Positions 42,755-51,918 of a stretch of 64,000 nucleotides of DNA are shown piece by piece (position 1 is the first letter of the stretch; each line of letters begins with the position of its first letter). This DNA is from Bacillota bacterium (lineage in GTDB: Bacteria; Bacillota_A; Clostridia; Lachnospirales; Lachnospiraceae). The stretch covers positions 149,677 through 213,676 of the forward strand of contig JAEYMU010000014.1 in the NCBI GenBank assembly GCA_023407175.1. Direction: 5' to 3'. The position numbers and the translations under genes are program-made. The notes under the pieces were generated by a model. It was not told the DNA's origin, made no database searches, and saw only the letters and a list, made by a program, of their open reading frames with translations.

Positions 42755-45091
42755 ATGGGAAAGATTGCAGACAAATATTTTTTGGTGGACCCCTGGTCCA
42801 TTGTGGAGGATGGTTTTGATCCGGCTTACGGCTTGGTAAGTGAGTCTGCATTTTCATTGGGAAATGAATATATGGGTGTCCGGGGATATTTTGAAGAAGG
42901 CTACAGCGGGGAAAGACAGGTAGGGAGCTATTTTAACGGCTTCTATGAGGAGACACCGATTTTCCATCCGGCACGTTATAAAGGGTTTGTAGATATCTCC
43001 AGAGATATGACCAATGCGGTTGATTGGCTTTATATAAGAATTTTTCTTGACGGGGAACAGCTTGACCTGGCAAAAAGTAAATATGATCATTATTCCAGAA
43101 GTCTGGATTTTAGAACAGGTATCCTAAGGAGATCCTTTCTTTGGACAACACAGAGCGGGAAAAAGCTTCAGATAACCTTTGAACGCATATTGAGTATGCG
43201 GGTAAATTATGTGGGCTGCCAGCGGATTGAATTACAGCCGGTTAATTTCACCGGTGAGATTAAGATAATATCGGGTCTGGATTTTACGCCCCATGCATCC
43301 TACTTTGCAGACAGTAACTGGGAGGTACTTGCCAGTGAAGGAAAGGAAGGATTATATTCTATACTGGGGCAGACAAAGGTAAGCAAGCTAAGATTATATT
43401 CCAGCTTTCGGATAGAGGCAGCGGACCAATATACAGAAGAGGAGATCAGGGCGGACCGGTTTATCGGAACGCAGTTTTATCTTAAGCTTGAGCAGGGAAA
43501 GAAAACCTCTGTTGATAAAATAGCAGTGAATTATGCGGCGAAGAAAAAAGAGGCTTCCGATACCATCCGGGATAAGGGAGCTAAGCTGGCAGAGCTCTAC
43601 TGTCAGCTTACCTACGATCAGGTGAAGGAAGAGAACCTGGATTATTGGAATAAAATCTGGAGCCGTTCGGACATTATAATCGAGGGTGATATGGAAAACC
43701 AGCAGGGTATCAGGTTCTGTATCTTCCAGCTTCATCAGACCTACCGGGGCTCGGACCCTGATTTAAACATCGGAGCCAAAGGACTTTCCGGTGAGGCTTA
43801 TGGAGGCAAGGCCTTCTGGGATACCGAAGCCTATTGCCTGCAATTTTATATCTTTAATAATCCGGGGGCGGCGAGAAATCTGCTTAGTTATCGCTATCAT
43901 CTGCTTCCGGAGGCAAGGGACCGGGCAAAGGAGCTTGACTGTGAAGGAGCCTGTTATCCCATCTCCACGATTGATGGAATTGAGACCTGCGGGGCCTGGC
44001 AGCATTCCAGCCTTCAGATTCATGTAGGAGGGGCCATCGCCTTTGGAATCTTCAATTATGACCGCATTTGCGGGGACAAGGAATTCCTGTATACGAAGGG
44101 TATCGAGATGCTGCTGGAAATCAGCCGTTTCTATAAAAGCCGGGTACAGCAGCATCCGGTTACCGGCGAGTACGGATATTATGGAGTCATGGGTGTGGAT
44201 GAATTCCATATGATGGTCAATAACAATTGCTTCACCAATTATCTTGCCGGGAAGGCCATGGAATTTACCCTGAAGGTGGTTGGCGAGATGGAGACCTCGG
44301 CCAGGGAGGCCCTGGAGGAGGTACTTGGAAGGCTTAAGTTTTCTGCCCAGGAGCTGGAACGGATCAGGGTAATTTCCGCCCATATGTATCTCCCTAAGAA
44401 CGAGGAGGGACTGTATGAGCAGCATGACGGCTTTTTTCTTTTGCCCCATATTGATCTGGATTCCATTCCGGTTACGGATTTTCCTTTATACAATCACTGG
44501 TCCTATGACAGAATTTACAGAACGGATATGATAAAGCAGGCGGATGTCATCATGATGCTGTTCATGTACAGTAAGGATTTCTCCAAGGAGATCAAGCGGA
44601 TTAATTATGATTATTACGAGCCCAGATGCATTCATGAATCCTCTCTGTCACCCTCTGTCCATTCCATCATAGCGGCAGAGATAGGGGAATACGGGGAAGC
44701 CTATGAGTTTTTCCGTTTTGCCACCAGACTGGATTTGGATAATTATAACCGCAATACAAACGAGGGTCTGCATATGACTTCAATTGCGGCCGCCTGGATG
44801 AATATCGTATATGGCTTTGGGGGTATGAGATCGGATGGGGAGCAGTTAAGCTTTGAACCATCGATTCCCGAGACCTGGACCTCCTATCAGTTTCCCCTTA
44901 TCTATCGGGGAGTATTGCTGGAGATCAAGATAACCAAGGATACGGTCAGTATTCTTGTTAAGGAAGGGACAGGGACAACGGTAAGCATCTACGGCAGGGA
45001 ATACTATGTAGACCGGGGCGGAATTACCATAGCAATGCCGAAGGAATACAAAAGCAGCGGATTGCAGGGTGAACTGCTTCAGAAAGTATAA
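42755..45091 (+). CDS. GH65 glycoside phosphorylase/hydrolase, specificity uncertain
   Basis: Encodes 778 residues. The GH65 layout is present: an N-terminal beta-sandwich (ESAFSLGNEYMGVRGYFEEGY), then the (alpha/alpha)6 barrel with AKGLSGEAYGGKAFWDTEAYC, the catalytic region GVMGVDEFHMMVNNNCFTNY, and a phosphate-binding type HESSLSPSVHSI near the C-terminus. The general acid is Glu483. Its motif is GVDEFH, whereas most phosphorylases of the family have GPDEYH, as does the second GH65 here. Family activities include phosphorolysis of maltose, kojibiose, nigerose and trehalose. ATG 42755 follows GTGGAGGT. It is first in an operon with the GH15 gene under two operators. Confidence 0.85.
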   Translation: MGKIADKYFLVDPWSIVEDGFDPAYGLVSESAFSLGNEYMGVRGYFEEGYSGERQVGSYFNGFYEETPIFHPARYKGFVDISRDMTNAVDWLYIRIFLDGEQLDLAKSKYDHYSRSLDFRTGILRRSFLWTTQSGKKLQITFERILSMRVNYVGCQRIELQPVNFTGEIKIISGLDFTPHASYFADSNWEVLASEGKEGLYSILGQTKVSKLRLYSSFRIEAADQYTEEEIRADRFIGTQFYLKLEQGKKTSVDKIAVNYAAKKKEASDTIRDKGAKLAELYCQLTYDQVKEENLDYWNKIWSRSDIIIEGDMENQQGIRFCIFQLHQTYRGSDPDLNIGAKGLSGEAYGGKAFWDTEAYCLQFYIFNNPGAARNLLSYRYHLLPEARDRAKELDCEGACYPISTIDGIETCGAWQHSSLQIHVGGAIAFGIFNYDRICGDKEFLYTKGIEMLLEISRFYKSRVQQHPVTGEYGYYGVMGVDEFHMMVNNNCFTNYLAGKAMEFTLKVVGEMETSAREALEEVLGRLKFSAQELERIRVISAHMYLPKNEEGLYEQHDGFFLLPHIDLDSIPVTDFPLYNHWSYDRIYRTDMIKQADVIMMLFMYSKDFSKEIKRINYDYYEPRCIHESSLSPSVHSIIAAEIGEYGEAYEFFRFATRLDLDNYNRNTNEGLHMTSIAAAWMNIVYGFGGMRSDGEQLSFEPSIPETWTSYQFPLIYRGVLLEIKITKDTVSILVKEGTGTTVSIYGREYYVDRGGITIAMPKEYKSSGLQGELLQKV

Positions 45092-45146
45092 GATTTTCCA
45101 CAAAGTGAATGACTATACTCTACTTTGTGGCAGTATGGAGGCTAAA

Positions 45147-47072
45147 ATGGCGAAATCATATATGAATGACGGTATCGTCGGGAATTCCCGGATGCTGGGC
45201 TGTATTAACCGTGAAGGAGAGCTGCAACGGCTGTTCTGGCCGGATATCGATCATATGCAGGGGCTTGACCGGTTTGAGGTCGGCTTCAGCCTTGATGGAG
45301 ATAAGATAAGCTTTCTCAATCACTCGAACTTTATTATAAATCAGGAATACAGCAAGGGCACCAATATTTTAAATACAACCTATGACAGCAAAGAGCCTGG
45401 TCTTAGAATACGGCAGACAGATTTCTGCCTGATGGATCAGGATATACTGATCAGAAATTATGAGCTGGAGAATCTGACGGAGTCGGAACATGAGCTTCGG
45501 TGGCTCCTCTATTCCTGTGCAGTCAGCTCCCCCTCCCATATGATGGGGTCCTTATTTGATTTTGATAACGAGGCTCTTGTGCATTATCAGAGAGATTACT
45601 ATAGGTCCGTCTCCTCTAATTATCCGGCGGAGAGCTTCCAAATTGGCTGTGAGGCTCTAGGGTCTTTACAGAAGGGAGCTCTCCTAAGCCAGGACAGCGT
45701 CCTTATGGTGCCGGACGGAGCTTTAATCTGGAATGCAGGAGTAATAAAGGCAAAGAACAAGTTGAAATTAACTTTGCAGATTTGCTTTGCCCATACCTAT
45801 AAGGAGCTTAAACAGATCCTAAAAAAGATACGGACAGCGGACGGGGAGGAATTATGCCGGGACATGGACCGCTGCTGGCAGCAGTATCTGGAGGGCTGCA
45901 GTCCGTACCGTTCAGGCAATCAGCTTTATAATAATTTATACGAACGCACGCTTCTGGTCTTTCGGCTGATGTACAATGAGAAGAGTGGAGGATTAATGGC
46001 TGCTCCCGAGATGGATGAGACATTGGAGTTTTGCGGCAGGTACGCTTACTGCTGGGGAAGAGATGCAGCCTTCATCGCGGATGCCCTGGATCTGTGCGGC
46101 TTGCAGGAAGCGGTGGAGCATTTCTATCAGTTTGCCGCTTTCAGTCAGGAGGAGGACGGAAGCTGGTTTCAGCGCTATTGTATGGATGGTAATCTGGCCC
46201 CGGCCTGGGGACTTCAGGTGGATGAAACCGGAGCATTGCTGTACGGTATCTGGAAGCATTATGAGAGAACAAAAAGACTGCAATTCTTAGAAGCCTTATG
46301 GGAGAACGTGAGATGTGCAGCGGAGTTTCTGGTAGATTTTATTGATACTGAGACAGGGCTGCCAAAGTACAGCCGTGATCTTTGGGAGGAGCGCTGGGGC
46401 GAGCATGGCTATTCCGCCGCAGCAGTATATGCGGGACTGATTTCCAGCGCCAGAATTGCCGAATGCTTCGGGGCTCATAAGGAGAAAATGAAGTGGGAAC
46501 TGGCGGCGCAGGGCATAAAGCAGGCAATTGAGAGAGAGCTTTGGGACGAAGAGGCGCAATGCTTTTTAAGAGGGATCAGGACACAGCTGTATCCGGTTCA
46601 GAAGATGGATGGGCTGGAATGTATGATGGTGCCGGCCAATCCGAAGGGTACCCTGCGTAAGGTAGTATGTGAGGACAGGGTGGTTGATATCAGCCTCATT
46701 GGCTTATCAGTGCCCTTTGAGGTCTTTGATCCAAAGGACCCCAGGATAAAGGCCTCTGCGCATAAAATTGAAGAATTACTGACCTCTGGGAAGGTGGGGG
46801 GTATCAGGCGTTATGAGGATGATGAGTATATGGGAGGCAATCCCTGGATTTTGGCTACCTTATGGCTGGCACTGTATTATACGAAAACCAGGGAATTTGA
46901 TAAAGCGCTTCAATATTTTAACTGGGCGGTGAAGGGCAGAACCGGGCTTAATTTACTGCCGGAACAGGTTTCAAAGGAAACGGGGGAGCCTTTCTGGATT
47001 GTTCCGCTCACCTGGTCCCATGCAATGTATGTATTGGTTTATCATGCGTTGCTGGAGGAAAATATAATTTAG
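45147..47072 (+). CDS. GH15 glucoamylase-family protein, intracellular
   Basis: Encodes 641 residues with no signal peptide, so it probably acts in the cytoplasm on imported oligosaccharides. The N-terminal ~270 residues are a beta-sandwich (GNSRMLGCINREGELQRLFWPD), the rest an (alpha/alpha)6 barrel with AYCWGRDAAFIADALDLCG, QVDETGALLYGIWKHY, DLWEERWGEHGYS and LLPEQV. Glu414/Glu415 in DLWEER and Glu606 in LPEQ are the expected acid and base (family knowledge of GH15). It releases glucose from non-reducing ends of alpha-glucans; linkage preference cannot be read. ATG 45147 follows GGAGG and is preferred to an in-frame GTG overlapping the upstream gene. Confidence 0.85.
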   Translation: MAKSYMNDGIVGNSRMLGCINREGELQRLFWPDIDHMQGLDRFEVGFSLDGDKISFLNHSNFIINQEYSKGTNILNTTYDSKEPGLRIRQTDFCLMDQDILIRNYELENLTESEHELRWLLYSCAVSSPSHMMGSLFDFDNEALVHYQRDYYRSVSSNYPAESFQIGCEALGSLQKGALLSQDSVLMVPDGALIWNAGVIKAKNKLKLTLQICFAHTYKELKQILKKIRTADGEELCRDMDRCWQQYLEGCSPYRSGNQLYNNLYERTLLVFRLMYNEKSGGLMAAPEMDETLEFCGRYAYCWGRDAAFIADALDLCGLQEAVEHFYQFAAFSQEEDGSWFQRYCMDGNLAPAWGLQVDETGALLYGIWKHYERTKRLQFLEALWENVRCAAEFLVDFIDTETGLPKYSRDLWEERWGEHGYSAAAVYAGLISSARIAECFGAHKEKMKWELAAQGIKQAIERELWDEEAQCFLRGIRTQLYPVQKMDGLECMMVPANPKGTLRKVVCEDRVVDISLIGLSVPFEVFDPKDPRIKASAHKIEELLTSGKVGGIRRYEDDEYMGGNPWILATLWLALYYTKTREFDKALQYFNWAVKGRTGLNLLPEQVSKETGEPFWIVPLTWSHAMYVLVYHALLEENII

Positions 47073-47113
47073 AGGAATGAAGGGTTTACCAGGAAAAGAG
47101 GTGATAAAAAAGC

Positions 47114-48157
47114 GTGGGTAACAAGGTTACGATGAAGGATGTTGCTAAGCGGGCAGGGGTTTCGGTGGCTACCGTCTCCAATATCCTGAATAATGTGGAA
47201 AACAAGGCGAAGGAGGTGACACAGAAAAAGGTCTTTCGGGCTGCAAGGGAATTAAATTATGAAATAGATATGACAGCTCGTTATCTGTCCACCGGAAGAT
47301 CCTATCTTATCGGTATTTTTCTTCCGGAGGTTTATGAAATCGGGGAGCCAAGCTCGGTGCTTAAGGACAATCCCTTCTTTAGTGAGATTATCAGCGGCAT
47401 TGAATATACCGCCAGAATGAACGGGTATGATATTGTGGTTACCTGTATCAAGATTTCGGATCATGTGAAGGAGCTTGCGACAAAAAGAAATCTTGACGGA
47501 ATTGCGGTGCTTGGCAATTACCGGGAGGATTTCTGGGAGGAGTTGAAGACGCTTGATATTCCGAAGGTTTTAATCGATTCCTACCACTATGATGAAAAGG
47601 AATATTGTAACGTGGGGATTGACGATGAACTGGGGGCATATCTTGCCACAAAGCATTTGATCGCAATGAACCATAGAAACATTGCATTGGTTACGGGCAA
47701 AACAGAGGAATCCGAGGTAAATCTCTATCGCTATCGGGGCTTTATCAAAGCGATTACCGAAGCAGCTATTCCTCCGGAGCAATGTCCCATCGTCTATACG
47801 GATGTTAATTTCAAAGGCGGAGTGGCCGCAGCACAGAATATCATTTATACATATCCTGAAGTTACGGCTGCCTTTGCGGTAGCGGATATTCTCGCGCTGG
47901 GAATGATAAAGCTTTATCACCAGATCGGGAAATCGATTCCGGGGGATCTGTCTCTGGTGGGCTTTGATGATTTAAGCATCTGCCAATACACCTTTCCAGG
48001 TCTTACAACGGTCAGACAGGATATTAACAGAAAGGGTATGGAGGTCGCCTCTGTATTGATTCAAAAAATCAATGGGGACTCGGAGGACTGCAACATAACG
48101 CTTCCGGTGGAGCTGGTACTTAGGCAGACCGTACTGCCACTGAAACGGGAGGCATAA
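47114..48157 (+). CDS. LacI-family repressor 1 of the glucan locus
   Basis: Encodes 347 residues from a GTG start preceded by AGAGGTG. N-terminal HTH: VTMKDVAKRAGVSVATVSNILNN, with the following hinge helix; then a type I sugar-binding core (GIFLPEVYEIGEPSSVLKDNPFF, LVGFDDLSICQYTFPGLTTVRQD). It is a close paralog of the repressor at 48461, sharing an almost identical HTH, so both should recognise the same operator, AGTTAAYCGRTTAACT. The ligand is probably a sugar or sugar phosphate from the glucan. It is likely co-transcribed with the GH65 and GH15 genes (42-bp gap). Confidence 0.9.
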   Translation: MGNKVTMKDVAKRAGVSVATVSNILNNVENKAKEVTQKKVFRAARELNYEIDMTARYLSTGRSYLIGIFLPEVYEIGEPSSVLKDNPFFSEIISGIEYTARMNGYDIVVTCIKISDHVKELATKRNLDGIAVLGNYREDFWEELKTLDIPKVLIDSYHYDEKEYCNVGIDDELGAYLATKHLIAMNHRNIALVTGKTEESEVNLYRYRGFIKAITEAAIPPEQCPIVYTDVNFKGGVAAAQNIIYTYPEVTAAFAVADILALGMIKLYHQIGKSIPGDLSLVGFDDLSICQYTFPGLTTVRQDINRKGMEVASVLIQKINGDSEDCNITLPVELVLRQTVLPLKREA

Positions 48158-48159
48158 AG

Positions 48160-48236
48160 TACTGTTCACAGGTGACAAACGCGAAGCATGTTATTGTTCA
48201 CGCAACTGCTGCTTTTTGCAGGGGAGTGAACAGTAA
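48160..48236 (+). other. Alternative hairpin arms after LacI 1
   Basis: Three related arms: TACTGTTCAC (48160-48169), TTATTGTTCAC (48191-48201) and GTGAACAGTAA (48226-48236). The third can pair with either the first or the second, so the two stems are mutually exclusive. There is no T-run, so this is not a standard terminator. It may be a simple 3' end or a switch. Confidence 0.45.
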
Positions 48237-48252
48237 CGGCATAAAAACTGGG

Positions 48253-48268
48253 GGTTAACCGAATTACC
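48253..48268 (+). promoter_or_regulatory. Imperfect operator before LacI 2
   Basis: GGTTAACCGAATTACC is the LacI operator with an inserted A in the right half. It lies about 190 bp before the LacI 2 start and suggests autoregulation with reduced affinity. Confidence 0.5.
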
Positions 48269-48326
48269 TGCCATTATTGACGAAGTTCCATTTCATCGGT
48301 ATAATAAAGACTAACGAACAGAAAGT

Positions 48327-48428
48327 GATAAGAACGTCGGACAGCGCCAAAATATACGAATTTTGTATATTTTGTGTGCATCGGCTCGTAAGAGCCGCTG
48401 TGACTGAATAGTCACGAGGGGTCTTATC
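48327..48428 (+). ncRNA. Candidate structured leader RNA upstream of LacI 2
   Basis: GATAAGA (48327-48333) pairs with TCTTATC (48422-48428), enclosing three hairpins: CAAAATATAC/GTATATTTTG (48349-48374), CGGCTC GTAA GAGCCG (48382-48397) and GTGACT GAAT AGTCAC (48400-48415). CAGCG (48342-48346) can instead pair with CGCTG (48396-48400), which would disrupt the second and third hairpins. The purine-rich GAGGGG stretch and the closing stem lie 32 bp before the LacI 2 start. I do not recognise it as a known riboswitch class. A transcription start before 48327 is assumed, not shown. Confidence 0.45.
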
Positions 48429-48460
48429 TAACAGCAAAGAAGAGATGGGGTGTAAGTGGT

Positions 48461-49495
48461 ATGGCAAAGGTTACCATGAAGGATGTAGCAAAGCGTGCAG
48501 GGGTTTCCGTAGCAACAGTTTCCAATGTTTTAAACAACATTGACAACAAATCAAATGAGGTAACACGGATCAAGGTTTTAAAGGCGGTAAAGGATTTGGA
48601 TTATCAGATGGATATGACGGCAAGGTCCTTATCCATGGGTAAATCAAACCTGCTTGGAATATTTCTTCCCGAGGTTTTTTATATGGGCAGGCCAAGCTCA
48701 GTGCTTAAGGATAATCCGTTCTTTAGCGAGATTGTCAGCGGTATTGAGTATGAAGCCAGAATGTACGGATATGATGTGATGATTACCTGCGTCAGGTCGG
48801 ATGAGCATGCAAAGGAACTGATTCACAAACGGATGCTTGACGGAGTAACGTTACTTGGAATGCATGATGAGAAGTTTTGGAATAGTCTTAAGAGTATGTC
48901 TATTCCGATTGTCCTGATTGATTCCTACTGCTATGAAAAGTATGGCTTCTGTAATGTTGGAACAGAAGATGAACAGGGTGCTTACCTCGCCACAAAACAT
49001 CTGCTAGCCTTAAATCACAGGAATATTGCTCTGGTTACCGGCAATTCGAAGGACTCTGAGGTAAATTATCATAGATATCTGGGCTTTCAACGGGCTATCA
49101 AGGAAAGCGGTGTCGATGAGGCGCTGTGCCCGGTTATTGAAGAGGATCTTAACTTTAAAGGCGGAATTATGGCCGGAAATAGGCTCCTGGGCTATAACCA
49201 CATTACGGCGGCTTTTGTAGTGGCAGATATTATGGCATTGGGGATCATCAAATTAATGCATCAGATCGGTAAATCAGTACCAAAGGATTTATCCATCATC
49301 GGCTTTGATGATCTTAGCGTCTGTAACTACAGCTTCCCAGGTTTGACGACCATAAGGCAGGATATCTATAGAAAGGGTACGGAGGTAGCGAAGCTTCTGA
49401 TTAATAAGATTAACGGAAAGGAAACAGAGGCAGGAGTAACCTTACCGGTGGAGCTGGTTTTAAGAGAAACAACAATTCCGAATATTATTCACTAG
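48461..49495 (+). CDS. LacI-family repressor 2 of the glucan locus
   Basis: Encodes 344 residues. HTH VTMKDVAKRAGVSVATVSNVLNN differs from LacI 1 by one conservative residue over this stretch. The sugar-binding core is also closely related (GIFLPEVFYMGRPSSVLKDNPFF; IIGFDDLSVCNYSFPGLTTIRQD) but differs in the effector pocket region (for example DSYCYEKYGFCNVGTEDEQG against DSYHYDEKEYCNVGIDDELG). This suggests two repressors on one operator with different inducers. It has its own leader with an operator-like site and a possible structured RNA. Followed by a chemoreceptor gene with an operator. Confidence 0.9.
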   Translation: MAKVTMKDVAKRAGVSVATVSNVLNNIDNKSNEVTRIKVLKAVKDLDYQMDMTARSLSMGKSNLLGIFLPEVFYMGRPSSVLKDNPFFSEIVSGIEYEARMYGYDVMITCVRSDEHAKELIHKRMLDGVTLLGMHDEKFWNSLKSMSIPIVLIDSYCYEKYGFCNVGTEDEQGAYLATKHLLALNHRNIALVTGNSKDSEVNYHRYLGFQRAIKESGVDEALCPVIEEDLNFKGGIMAGNRLLGYNHITAAFVVADIMALGIIKLMHQIGKSVPKDLSIIGFDDLSVCNYSFPGLTTIRQDIYRKGTEVAKLLINKINGKETEAGVTLPVELVLRETTIPNIIH

Positions 49496-49551
49496 ATTTA
49501 CCTGCGGCAGGGTGTTTAAATCGTACTGGAGGAGGTTTTTCAGGTGGGGTA

Positions 49552-49566
49552 AGTTAACCGATTAAT
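49552..49566 (+). promoter_or_regulatory. LacI-type operator before the chemoreceptor gene
   Basis: AGTTAACCGATTAAT, ending 19 bp before the chemoreceptor start and immediately upstream of its GGAGG. It places chemotaxis in the same regulon as the glucan enzymes. No separate -35/-10 was identified, so it could act as a roadblock. Confidence 0.75.
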
Positions 49567-49585
49567 GTGATTGGAGGCTTACCAA

Positions 49586-51706
49586 TTGTTAAAAAAGAAG
49601 AATGAAAGATCAAAATCATTATGGGGTATACTAAGGGTTAGAACAAACAAAATATTTGGCGGTATCCAGATAAAATTAATTCTGGCCTTTTTACTGCCGG
49701 TATTTGGCATTATTATATTGGGGGTCGTTTCCTATACAAAGGCATCCAGTGCAATCATTAATAATTATGAAAATTCTATTATGGAAACACTGGATATGAC
49801 CGGACAATATTATACATTTTCTTTGGATTCGGTACTGTCAGATATCAATGAATATTATCAGGATACGGATTTGAAGGATTATTATTCCGGATTGCTAAGC
49901 GTATCTTGGACCAAGGAAATACAGTATCACAATTCAACCCTGGATGTGATCAAGAAGAAATCCTGGGCGGACGAATTCATAGACAATATCTATATCCTGT
50001 CGGACGGCGACACCTCAATGACAACAACGGATAGGAAGGAGCAGGATTTATATACTGCTTACCTTAAGACAGATCAGGGAAAGAAGGTTTCGGAAGATTC
50101 CGGCCGCTATTACTGGTTTGGCAGTAATCCGGAGACAGATGAGCTTCTGGGGGCGGACAGCAGTACCTATGCCATCCGGCTGGCACGCCAGTTTGACGGT
50201 ATCGGAGCCTGCATAATAGCTGATATTAACCGGACAAAGCTGATGGAGACAATCAATCGTCTGGATCTGGGGCAGGACAGCTATTTTGGTATTGTTACCG
50301 GGGATGGAGCAGAGTTTTTGGCTTCCCGGGAGGACAGGGAAAAGGCCGCAGCAACAGAGAGTACGGGCACAGAAGATATATTTGCAGGTCAAAGCTTTTA
50401 CGGGGCGGCTGTGAGCAGTGAGAAATCCATTGATTATTCCTATGTTACCTATCAGGCTTCTGCTTATATGTTTGCCTACAGTAAAATCGGGACGACAGGA
50501 GTAATGATCTGTTTTCTTATACCGAAAGCGGATATTATCAGCAAGGCATCCGAGATAAAATATCTGACCGTTATCATTGTAATCGTAATAAGCCTTTTGG
50601 CAATTGTAATAGGAAGTCTGATTGCCAAAGGAGTCGGGCAAACAATAAAGCACATTGCAAAGCAGCTTAAGCTGGCAGCAAACGGTGATCTTACCGTAGC
50701 AATCACCACAAAGCGCAGGGATGAATTCCAGGTCCTGGCGCGGGAAATATCGGATATGCTTTCGGATATGAAGCAGCTGATTCGAAAGATAAAAGCAGTC
50801 GGTGAGGAGGTCTATACGGCAGCCAACCAGGTGACGGACTCATCAAAAACCTTTGTAAGCTCTGCTTCCGATATCAAAACCAATGTCAAGGACATTGAGG
50901 CCGGAGTCACCCAGTTGGATCAGGATTCTGCGGATTGTCTCGCACAGATGGATTCCTTATCACAAAAAATAGCACTGGTTAATGAAAATACGAGAGAGAT
51001 CGGAGCTATCACGGATCATGCGGTTCAGACAATTGAAGCAGGAATTAAGACGATGAATGATCTGACCGATAAGACGAAATCAACCACCTTAATTACGGCA
51101 CAGGTGATTGAGACCATTAAGCTGATGCAGGAGAAGTCAAGCTCCATCGGACATATTCTGAATGTAATCAATGACATAGCAAGGCAGACAAATTTGCTGT
51201 CCCTGAACGCTTCCATAGAATCTGCCCGGGCAGGCACCTATGGAGTCGGCTTTGCGGTAGTTGCCGAGGAGATCAGAAGACTTGCGGAGCAATCCCTTGC
51301 CTCCGCCGGTCAGATAAGGACGATCATCGAGGAAATTAATATCTGTACCCTGGAAGCCGTCAAGACTGCCAGAAGAGCAGAGCTTACCGTGCAGCAGCAG
51401 GAGACGGCAGTAACGGATACAACGGCATCCTTCAATACCGTGAATCGGCAAATCCGGGATTTGACGAAGGAGCTGGATTCCATCCGGTACAATGTTGACA
51501 ATATGGAGGCGGCTAAGCTATCCACGCTGCAATCCATTGAAAACATCTCGGCAGTATCGGAGGAGACCACAGCCTGCTCCCTGTCGGTAGGGGAAACAGC
51601 CGAAAATCAGTTAAATGCCGTAACCCGGCTCGATATGGCGGCCAGGCAGCTGCTAACCCATGCAAATGAGTTGGAAAATGCGATTAACCGGTTTAATTCT
51701 GACTAA
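49586..51706 (+). CDS. Methyl-accepting chemotaxis protein (glucan cluster)
   Basis: Encodes 706 residues from a TTG start 8 nt after GGAGG; an upstream in-frame TTG at 49571 would overlap that site. Membrane segment at about residues 28-50 ([22 protein letters not shown]), an extracellular region of ~270 residues consistent with a Cache-type sensor (includes [15 protein letters not shown]), a second segment near 335-358, HAMP, and a cytoplasmic signalling domain with tip [27 protein letters not shown]. With an operator for the glucan LacI repressors directly upstream, it probably directs movement towards glucan breakdown products. Confidence 0.87.
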   Translation: MLKKKNERSKSLWGILRVRTNKIFGGIQIKLILAFLLPVFGIIILGVVSYTKASSAIINNYENSIMETLDMTGQYYTFSLDSVLSDINEYYQDTDLKDYYSGLLSVSWTKEIQYHNSTLDVIKKKSWADEFIDNIYILSDGDTSMTTTDRKEQDLYTAYLKTDQGKKVSEDSGRYYWFGSNPETDELLGADSSTYAIRLARQFDGIGACIIADINRTKLMETINRLDLGQDSYFGIVTGDGAEFLASREDREKAAATESTGTEDIFAGQSFYGAAVSSEKSIDYSYVTYQASAYMFAYSKIGTTGVMICFLIPKADIISKASEIKYLTVIIVIVISLLAIVIGSLIAKGVGQTIKHIAKQLKLAANGDLTVAITTKRRDEFQVLAREISDMLSDMKQLIRKIKAVGEEVYTAANQVTDSSKTFVSSASDIKTNVKDIEAGVTQLDQDSADCLAQMDSLSQKIALVNENTREIGAITDHAVQTIEAGIKTMNDLTDKTKSTTLITAQVIETIKLMQEKSSSIGHILNVINDIARQTNLLSLNASIESARAGTYGVGFAVVAEEIRRLAEQSLASAGQIRTIIEEINICTLEAVKTARRAELTVQQQETAVTDTTASFNTVNRQIRDLTKELDSIRYNVDNMEAAKLSTLQSIENISAVSEETTACSLSVGETAENQLNAVTRLDMAARQLLTHANELENAINRFNSD

Positions 51707-51770
51707 AATATGAAATAAATCCCAGAAGGTAAAATTTATTAAAAATGCTGAAAAATATGCGATTAAACTA

Positions 51771-51863
51771 TTGACAGATGAACATTTTTGCGGTAAACTA
51801 AACTTAGTTAACCGGTTAAATAGTAACCGGATTATTTTAGAAAAACCAGTTAACCGATTAACT
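51771..51863 (+). promoter_or_regulatory. Promoter and two operators of the MalEFG-like importer operon
   Basis: TTGACA 51771-51776, 17-bp spacer, TAAACT 51794-51799. Operator 1, AGTTAACCGGTTAA (51806-51819), starts just after the -10 and contains a perfect 12-bp palindrome. Operator 2, AGTTAACCGATTAACT (51848-51863), is the best-matching 16-bp site and is identical to the one at 63111. Spacing between operator starts is 42 bp, four helical turns. Confidence 0.85.
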
Positions 51864-51918
51864 CAATATTTACCCGGTAAAGAGAAACTTATTTTTTAAA
51901 TTTATAGGAGGATTGTGT

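Noticed and set aside
48327..48428. Known riboswitch class (TPP, lysine, purine, SAM, T-box, c-di-GMP) in the LacI 2 leader
   Set aside because: None of the conserved core sequences that I remember for these classes is present; kept only as an unclassified structured leader.
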